A stretch of 12,235 nt of DNA from Lachnospiraceae bacterium. Lineage in GTDB: Bacteria > Bacillota > Clostridia > Lachnospirales > Lachnospiraceae. This document shows positions 8,062 through 12,235 of the stretch, in pieces (position 1 is the stretch's first letter; the number at the start of each line of letters is the position of its first letter). The position numbers were made by a program, and so were the translations under genes. The notes under the pieces are model-generated. The model did not search any database. It was not told the DNA's origin and saw only the letters and a list, made by a program, of their open reading frames with translations. Location: contig JAEDOO010000046.1 in assembly GCA_016301965.1 (NCBI GenBank), positions 1 through 12,235 on the forward strand, in the 5' to 3' direction.

Positions 8062-8090
8062 TATTACATCGAGTTTTGAAAAATGTAATA
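8062..8090. repeat. Inverted repeat between the pckA promoters
   Basis: TATTACAT (8062-8069) and ATGTAATA (8083-8090) form a perfect 8-bp inverted repeat with a 13-nt spacer. It lies between the two promoter-like sites. It could be an operator or an mRNA hairpin on the longer transcript; the binding protein is unknown. Confidence 0.5.
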
Positions 8091-8109
8091 AAAATTCTGC
8101 TGAAATTTG

Positions 8110-8137
8110 TTGATTTTTTTTTGTGATAATGTATAAT
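8110..8137 (+). promoter_or_regulatory. Likely main promoter of pckA
   Basis: TTGATT (8110-8115) and a perfect TATAAT (8132-8137) are separated by 16 nt that include a long T-run (8114-8122). The expected transcript start is near 8144, just before the first leader hairpin. Confidence 0.65.
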
Positions 8138-8143
8138 TACTAC

Positions 8144-8254
8144 TGTGTGAGCAGGGAATGCTCACTGATATGAATGAATCAATGATGCAGAGCGTGCGTC
8201 ATTTCATTCTTCCTAAAATGGTTAAGGAAATTTTTAAATGGAGGTTCATGTAAA
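8144..8254 (+). promoter_or_regulatory. Structured 5' leader of pckA
   Basis: Three stems are visible. GTGAGCA/TGCTCAC (8147-8153 with 8159-8165) stands at the predicted 5' end. AATGATGC/GCGTCATT (8181-8188 with 8196-8203) can extend through GAATGA/TCATTC. A weak TTCCT/AGGAA (8210-8214 with 8225-8229) is followed by ATTTTT. The ribosome site GGAGG (8240-8244) lies 10 nt before the ATG. A 5'-terminal hairpin could protect the mRNA. The leader matches no riboswitch class I recognise. Confidence 0.5.
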
Positions 8255-9859
8255 ATGGCAGAAATCAATTTAAGCAAGTATGGCATTACCGGAACTACTG
8301 AGATTGTATACAATCCGTCCTTCGAGCAGTTATTCGAAGAAGAGACCAAACCGGGCCTGGAAGGATTCGAAGTTGGTCAGGAGAGCGAACTGGGTGCAGT
8401 AAACGTTATGACAGGTATCTACACCGGACGTTCCCCGAAAGATAAATACATCGTTATGGACGAGAACTCCAAAGATACCGTATGGTGGACAACTGACGAG
8501 TACAAAAACGACAACCATCCGATGAGTGAGGAAACCTGGGCTGTATTAAAAGACATCGCACAGAAAGAGCTGTCCAACAAGAGACTGTTCGTTGTTGATG
8601 CATTCTGCGGCGCTAACAAAGATACCCGTATGGCTATCCGTTTCATCGTAGAAGTAGCTTGGCAGGCACACTTTGTTAAGAACATGTTCATCATCCCGAC
8701 AGAAGAAGAACTGAAAGATTTCGAGCCGGATTTCATCGTTTACAATGCTTCCAAAGCAAAAGTTGAGAACTATAAAGAGCTTGGCCTGAACTCCGAGACA
8801 GCTGTTGCCTTCAACATCACCAGCCGTGAGCAGGTTATCATCAACACATGGTACGGCGGAGAGATGAAGAAAGGTATGTTCTCCATGATGAACTACTATC
8901 TGCCGCTGAAGGGCATCGCTTCCATGCACTGCTCCGCAAACACTGACCTGAACGGTGAGAATACAGCTATCTTCTTCGGTCTGTCCGGTACAGGTAAGAC
9001 CACACTTTCTACAGACCCGAAACGTCTTCTGATCGGTGATGACGAGCACGGCTGGGATGACAACGGCGTATTCAACTTTGAGGGTGGATGCTACGCTAAG
9101 GTTATCAACCTGGATAAAGAGTCCGAGCCGGATATCTACAATGCTATCAAGAGAAACGCTCTGTTAGAGAACGTAACTCTGGACAAAGACGGAAAGATCG
9201 ATTTCAACGATAAGAGCGTTACCGAGAATACTCGTGTATCCTACCCGATCGACCACATCGAGAATATCGTACGTCCGGTTTCCACAGCACCGGCTGCTAA
9301 GGACGTTATCTTCCTGTCCGCAGATGCTTTCGGTGTACTGCCGCCGGTATCTATCCTGACTCCGGAGCAGACACAGTACTACTTCCTGTCCGGTTTCACT
9401 GCTAAGCTGGCTGGTACAGAGCGTGGTATCACAGAGCCGACACCGACCTTCTCCGCTTGCTTCGGACAGGCTTTCCTGGAGCTGCATCCGACAAAATACG
9501 CAGAAGAGCTGGTTAAGAAGATGGAAGCTAACGGTGCTAAAGCTTACCTGGTTAACACAGGTTGGAACGGTACCGGAAAACGTATCTCTATCAAAGATAC
9601 CCGTGGTATCATCGATGCTATCCTGAACGGTGACATCAACAAAGCTCCGACTAAGAAGATCCCGATGTTCAATCTGGAAGTTCCGACAGAGCTGCCGGGC
9701 GTAGATACAGGTATCCTGGATCCGCGTGATACTTACGCTGATGCTTCCGAGTGGGAGAAGAAAGCAGAGGATCTGGCTGACAGATTCATCAAGAACTTCA
9801 AGAAATATGAAGGAAATGCTGCTGGTAAAGCACTGGTTGCTGCTGGTCCGCAGAAATAA
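8255..9859 (+). CDS. pckA: Phosphoenolpyruvate carboxykinase (ATP)
   Basis: The 534-residue cytoplasmic enzyme interconverts oxaloacetate + ATP with PEP + CO2 + ADP. In anaerobic gut Clostridia it may run in either the gluconeogenic or the CO2-fixing direction; the sequence does not decide which. Motifs of the ATP-type family are present: RSPKDK (59-64), the kinase-1a P-loop GLSGTGKTT (242-250) and the metal/nucleotide motif LIGDDEHGW (259-267). The length is normal for the ATP type. Codon use is strongly biased to a small preferred set (GCT, GTT, AAC, AAA, ATC), more so than in the neighbouring genes, which suggests high expression. A good GGAGG site and ATG define the start. The gene is monocistronic between its own promoter region and a strong terminator. 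Confidence 0.97.
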   Translation: MAEINLSKYGITGTTEIVYNPSFEQLFEEETKPGLEGFEVGQESELGAVNVMTGIYTGRSPKDKYIVMDENSKDTVWWTTDEYKNDNHPMSEETWAVLKDIAQKELSNKRLFVVDAFCGANKDTRMAIRFIVEVAWQAHFVKNMFIIPTEEELKDFEPDFIVYNASKAKVENYKELGLNSETAVAFNITSREQVIINTWYGGEMKKGMFSMMNYYLPLKGIASMHCSANTDLNGENTAIFFGLSGTGKTTLSTDPKRLLIGDDEHGWDDNGVFNFEGGCYAKVINLDKESEPDIYNAIKRNALLENVTLDKDGKIDFNDKSVTENTRVSYPIDHIENIVRPVSTAPAAKDVIFLSADAFGVLPPVSILTPEQTQYYFLSGFTAKLAGTERGITEPTPTFSACFGQAFLELHPTKYAEELVKKMEANGAKAYLVNTGWNGTGKRISIKDTRGIIDAILNGDINKAPTKKIPMFNLEVPTELPGVDTGILDPRDTYADASEWEKKAEDLADRFIKNFKKYEGNAAGKALVAAGPQK

Positions 9860-9881
9860 GAATAAATTGTTATGTAAATGG

Positions 9882-9917
9882 CCGGGTGTGGGAGACTGCA
9901 CCCGGTTTTTTGTTTTT
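9882..9917 (+). terminator. Intrinsic terminator after pckA
   Basis: The 7-bp stem CCGGGTG/CACCCGG (9882-9888 with 9899-9905) with a 10-nt loop is followed by TTTTTTGTTTTT (9906-9917). Confidence 0.93.
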
Positions 9918-9919
9918 GA

Positions 9920-9959
9920 AATATAAAGAAGATGGGGAAAATATGAAGAAATATGAAGA
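9920..9959. repeat. Direct repeats upstream of the VanR-like gene
   Basis: AATATGAAGA occurs twice in exact tandem (9940-9949 and 9950-9959). A one-mismatch copy, AATATAAAGA, lies at 9920-9929, so the starts are 20 and 10 bp apart. OmpR-family regulators bind direct repeats spaced by about one helical turn. These may therefore be an autoregulatory site next to the -35 region of the regulator gene, though they are only loosely similar to the VanR box. Confidence 0.45.
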
Positions 9960-9990
9960 TTGGCTGTTCTGCAGCGGAAAATGATATAGT
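9960..9990 (+). promoter_or_regulatory. Weak promoter candidate for the two-component operon
   Basis: TTGGCT (9960-9965) and TATAGT (9985-9990) are 19 nt apart, longer than ideal. Such spacing is common where an activator is needed, and the direct repeats lie immediately upstream. Confidence 0.4.
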
Positions 9991-10020
9991 ATTAGGCTAA
10001 GACTGAAGAGGAAAAAGGGG

Positions 10021-10722
10021 ATGTCCATGAAAATACTGGTAGTAGACGATGAAAAAGAAATAGCAGATCTTGTTGAAATCTATCTCTGCAATGAAGGCTT
10101 TGAAGTACGCAAATTTTACTGCGCCGAAGGAGTTCTTGACTGTATCCGGACGGAGCAGATCGATCTGGCAATTCTGGATGTGATGCTGCCGGATATGGAC
10201 GGTTTTGAACTGTTAAGAAGGATTCGGGAGAATTATTTCTTCCCGATTATCATGCTGACGGCCAAGATTCAGGATATGGACAAGCTTACGGGGCTGACGC
10301 TGGGGGCGGACGATTACATGACCAAGCCTTTTAACCCGCTGGAGCTCATTGCCCGGGTCAAGACCCAGATCCGGCGTTCCGTCAAATACAATCCCAAAGT
10401 GCAGAAGGACGAGGGGGATATTTCGGACGAAATCGTGATCCGGGGGCTGACCATAGACAAGGCAACGCACAAATGTGTGTTAAACGGCAGCGAACTGAAT
10501 CTGACGCCTATCGAATTCAGTATCCTTTTGTATCTCTGTGAAAGAAAAGGGAAAGTGGTTTCCTCCGAGGAACTTTTTGAGCATGTCTGGGGCGAAAAAT
10601 ATATGGACAGCAACAACACGGTGATGGCGCATATTGCCAGGCTTAGGGGAAAGATGAAGGAATCCTCCCGCCATCCGAAGTACATAAAGACTGTCTGGGG
10701 AGTGGGGTATACCATTGAGTAA
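10021..10722 (+). CDS. VanR-like response regulator, OmpR family
   Basis: The 233-residue cytoplasmic regulator has an N-terminal receiver domain (about 3-118) with acidic pair Asp9-Asp10, phospho-acceptor Asp53 in ILDVMLPD, Thr80 in IIMLTAK and Lys102 in MTKPF. A winged-helix DNA-binding domain (about 137-232) follows and ends in YIKTVWGVGYTIE. Blocks such as KILVVDDEKEIADLVE, GADDYMTKPFNPLELIARVK and LTPIEFSILLYLCE closely resemble VanR of enterococci, by recollection of that family. The start at 10021 has AAGAGGA (10006-10012) 8 nt upstream and aligns with the usual MS-K-IL start. ATG 10027 is the alternative, with GGGG just before it. It overlaps the kinase gene by 8 nt. Resemblance to VanR does not show glycopeptide resistance: no vanHAX-type genes are in the window. 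Confidence 0.93.
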   Translation: MSMKILVVDDEKEIADLVEIYLCNEGFEVRKFYCAEGVLDCIRTEQIDLAILDVMLPDMDGFELLRRIRENYFFPIIMLTAKIQDMDKLTGLTLGADDYMTKPFNPLELIARVKTQIRRSVKYNPKVQKDEGDISDEIVIRGLTIDKATHKCVLNGSELNLTPIEFSILLYLCERKGKVVSSEELFEHVWGEKYMDSNNTVMAHIARLRGKMKESSRHPKYIKTVWGVGYTIE

Positions 10723-11821
10723 GAAAAAGAAGATATCGGATATTCGAACGCAGCTCAGCAGAAAAATGGCCCGGCAGTATCTGGTCCGGGCGATGTTTTT
10801 TTCAGCTCTGGTGGTGTACTGGCTTCTATTTTTTAACAATGTGGTCTGGCAGTACTGTTCAGAATACAGCGGCGGTTATATTGCGATTCCCGAGGGGATT
10901 TTGCAGATCATTGCGATTGCGGTTCCCGTGATCGTCTGGATCATCTATACCATCCGTTTTTTCCAGAAGCCCCTCCGGTATCTGGATGAGCTGATGCAGG
11001 CATCCGAGCAGCTGGCCATGCACAAGGAGCAGCCTATTCAGCTGTCAGGTTTTTTGCAGGAAGCCCAGGAGGAATTAAATGAAGTTCGTCTGACAGCCAT
11101 CCAGAATGAGCATAAGCTGCAGGAAGCGGAGCAGAAGAAAAACGACCTGATCATGTATCTGGCGCATGATCTGAAAACACCTTTGACCAGTGTCATCGGC
11201 TATCTGACACTTCTGTACGAAAATCCGGAGCTGAATCAGGTACAGAGAGTGAAATACACTGGCATTGCTCTGGACAAGGCCCAGCGGCTGGAGGACCTGA
11301 TCAATGAGTTCTTTGACATCACCCGGCTGACGCTGACGTCTATGACACTTCGCAGAGAAAAAAGAAGTATGACCCGGATGCTGGAACAGATCGTTTCCGA
11401 GTCCACACCGCTTTTGGAAGAAAAAAAGATCAGTTGGCGAACGAAGATTGCTCCCAATGTGGAATTTCTCTTTGATGCGGATAAAATGCAGCGGGTGTTT
11501 GATAATCTGATCCGTAACGCCATCAGCTACAGCTATCCGCATACCACCCTGGATCTTCTGATGAAGCAGGAGAATGGAGAGGTGCAGATCTGGCTTCGCA
11601 ATTACGGGCCGACTATTCCGGCGGATAAGCTCCAGCATCTGTTCGAGCAGTTTTACAGGCTGGATGAATCGCGAAGCTCGGCTTCGGGAGGCGCAGGACT
11701 GGGGTTGGCTATTGCCAAAGAAATCGTCGAGCTGCATCAGGGAACCATAACCGCCATGAGTAAGGACGAGAGCATTCTGTTTCACATAAAGCTGCCGATG
11801 CAGACCGTAAGAAAATCGTAA
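10715..11821 (+). CDS. VanS-like sensor histidine kinase
   Basis: The 368-residue membrane kinase starts at TTG 10715, 8 nt inside the regulator gene, behind a G-rich site (GGGG 10704-10707). The basic N-terminus is followed by two membrane helices (about 23-41 and 61-80) that enclose a short extracytoplasmic loop of some 20 residues. A linker/coiled segment (about 81-143) leads to the H-box LAHDLKTPLT with His151. The ATPase domain shows the N-box DNLIRNAISYSY (263-274), FEQFYRLDESRSS and the G2 box GGAGLGLAI (325-333). Blocks around the H-box (KKNDLIMYLAHDLKTPLTS) match VanS by recollection. The small outer loop suggests it senses a signal within or at the membrane, such as a wall precursor or antibiotic. 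ATG 10766 is an alternative start but would shorten the tail before the first helix. Confidence 0.92.
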   Translation: MSKKKKISDIRTQLSRKMARQYLVRAMFFSALVVYWLLFFNNVVWQYCSEYSGGYIAIPEGILQIIAIAVPVIVWIIYTIRFFQKPLRYLDELMQASEQLAMHKEQPIQLSGFLQEAQEELNEVRLTAIQNEHKLQEAEQKKNDLIMYLAHDLKTPLTSVIGYLTLLYENPELNQVQRVKYTGIALDKAQRLEDLINEFFDITRLTLTSMTLRREKRSMTRMLEQIVSESTPLLEEKKISWRTKIAPNVEFLFDADKMQRVFDNLIRNAISYSYPHTTLDLLMKQENGEVQIWLRNYGPTIPADKLQHLFEQFYRLDESRSSASGGAGLGLAIAKEIVELHQGTITAMSKDESILFHIKLPMQTVRKS

Positions 11822-11838
11822 GAAATGCGTCAGAAAAT
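11806..11838 (+). promoter_or_regulatory. Three tandem VanR-type binding boxes
   Basis: CGTAAGAAAAT (11806-11816), CGTAAGAAATG (11817-11827) and CGTCAGAAAAT (11828-11838) are contiguous 11-bp direct repeats, one helical turn each. They span the kinase stop codon. They closely match the 12-bp VanR consensus remembered from enterococcal work (TCGTANGAAANT): TCGTAAGAAATG at 11816-11827 differs only at the last base. The likely target is the gene starting at 11922. Confidence 0.72.
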
Positions 11839-11866
11839 TACAAGACGTCCGAAATGCTGTAAGAAT
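11838..11866 (+). promoter_or_regulatory. Candidate activator-dependent promoter of the last gene
   Basis: A weak -35 (TTACAA 11838-11843) lies 17 nt before AAGAAT (11861-11866), which is preceded by TGT (11858-11860), an extended -10 form. The VanR-type boxes abut the -35 element, as expected for activation by an OmpR-family protein. The predicted start near 11873 would put the hairpin at the very 5' end of the mRNA. Confidence 0.42.
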
Positions 11867-11873
11867 AAATAAG

Positions 11874-11921
11874 ACCTCCTTTTTTGATAGACTGAATCTA
11901 TCGAAAGAGGAGGTGTTTTTT
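11874..11921 (+). terminator. Terminator-like hairpin that contains the ribosome binding site of the next gene
   Basis: ACCTCCTTTTTTGATAG (11874-11890) pairs along all 17 nt, with two G-U pairs, to CTATCGAAAGAGGAGGT (11898-11914). The loop is 7 nt, and six T follow (11916-11921) directly before the ATG at 11922. The 3' arm contains GAGGAGGT (11907-11914), a near-perfect Shine-Dalgarno sequence 7 nt from that ATG. The element can end transcripts from the two-component operon. It can also hide the ribosome site on any transcript that passes through it. Confidence 0.8.
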
Positions 11922-12235
11922 ATGAAGCAGACAGAAGGTTTGTGGTATGAGGAACTGGAACACAGTACCGGCAGAAAGGTATCGGCGCAGAGGCCCCAGA
12001 GTCGTCCGGTAAACAGAGCGAAAGCTCTCAAACGGGCCAGAAAGGCAAGGAGAAAAAGAAGAATTTGTTTGGCGGCCATATTTTTACTGCTGGCCGTACT
12101 TTTATTTTGTCTGTCCAAAGGGGCGGCCCTGTCAAAAAGCGCAATTCTTCGTGCCAGCGGCTGTCCGGATAGTCTGATCGAGCTGGCCGAGCGGCAGCCG
12201 GAAGCCTTTGATTTTGCAAAGGATTACAAAAAATA
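11922..12235 (+). CDS. N-terminal part of a membrane-anchored protein, possibly a C39-like peptidase
   Basis: The first 104 codons are present; the window ends inside the gene. Residues 1-47 form a polar, increasingly basic cytoplasmic tail (many Arg/Lys at 31-47). Residues 48-66 are a single membrane helix, so the rest should lie outside the cell. The outer segment CPDSLIELAERQPEAFDF resembles, by recollection, the region that precedes the C39-like cysteine peptidase domain in many Clostridial membrane proteins, where a phrase like SLLELLEKNPE is common. The catalytic domain itself is not visible, so this remains an inference. A strong ribosome site lies 7 nt before the ATG but is buried in a hairpin. 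VanR-type boxes upstream suggest control by the adjacent two-component system. Confidence 0.8.
   Translation, partial: MKQTEGLWYEELEHSTGRKVSAQRPQSRPVNRAKALKRARKARRKRRICLAAIFLLLAVLLFCLSKGAALSKSAILRASGCPDSLIELAERQPEAFDFAKDYKK

Larger units (their letters stand above)
7873..8254 (+). other. Regulatory region before pckA (no gene seen)
   Basis: This 382-nt stretch contains no convincing gene. The first 150 nt after dgt show no recognised signal and no clear terminator. The second half holds two promoter-like sites, an 8-bp inverted repeat and a leader with three possible hairpins, each described separately. Confidence 0.7.

Noticed and set aside
8021..8254. CcpA cre site or Rex site upstream of pckA
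   Set aside because: No stretch gave a convincing match to either consensus by eye.
9423..9626. Alternative + strand frame inside pckA
   Set aside because: It lies wholly within the strongly biased pckA coding sequence in another frame and has no start signals.
11672..11686. CGAAGC/GCTTCG hairpin inside the kinase gene
   Set aside because: It lies within conserved coding sequence (ESRSSASGG region), is short and has no U-tract. The coding constraint explains it.
10021..11821. Calling this a vancomycin resistance locus
   Set aside because: Only the regulator and kinase resemble VanR/VanS. No ligase, VanH, VanX or VanY gene is present in the window.

Overview
The window reads as chromosomal DNA of a low-GC Gram-positive anaerobe. 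A gut-type member of the Lachnospiraceae/Clostridia is most likely. The signs are strong AGGAGG-type ribosome binding sites, a tRNA-Leu T-box in front of leuA, the long LeuA form, ATP-type PEP carboxykinase with strongly biased codons, and a VanR/VanS-like pair. This is inference from gene style; the genus cannot be fixed from sequence reading alone. All recognised genes lie on the + strand. No insertion sequence, CRISPR array, tRNA, rRNA or phage gene was seen.

Positions 1-2622: the last 26 codons of an upstream gene end in an ATGA overlap with a MATE-family efflux transporter. A secreted lipoprotein with a transglutaminase-like Cys-His-Asp core follows. Positions 2673-4816: a complete self-contained leucine unit, made of promoter, T-box leader with CTG specifier and intrinsic terminator, leuA, and a strong terminator. 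Positions 4866-7872: a promoter with operator-like repeats drives thrC (threonine synthase). A dGTPase-family HD phosphohydrolase gene follows 12 nt later and carries a GC-rich hairpin in its first codons. Positions 7873-9917: a 380-nt regulatory region with two possible promoters, an inverted repeat and a structured leader, then pckA and its terminator.

Positions 9918-12235: a VanR-like response regulator and a VanS-like kinase are translationally overlapped (kinase start TTG). Next comes a membrane-anchored protein cut off by the window end. Three tandem 11-bp repeats close to the known VanR box sit at the kinase stop codon. A possible extended -10 promoter follows, then a 17-bp hairpin plus U6 whose 3' arm contains the Shine-Dalgarno sequence of the last gene. 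This makes the last gene the best candidate for a direct target of the two-component system, with an unusual leader. No van ligase, vanH or vanX gene is present, so vancomycin resistance cannot be claimed.

The most interesting part is the final 450 bases (VanR-type boxes, promoter, SD-containing terminator-like hairpin, unknown membrane protein). The metabolic genes are ordinary, though their leaders are rich in structure.
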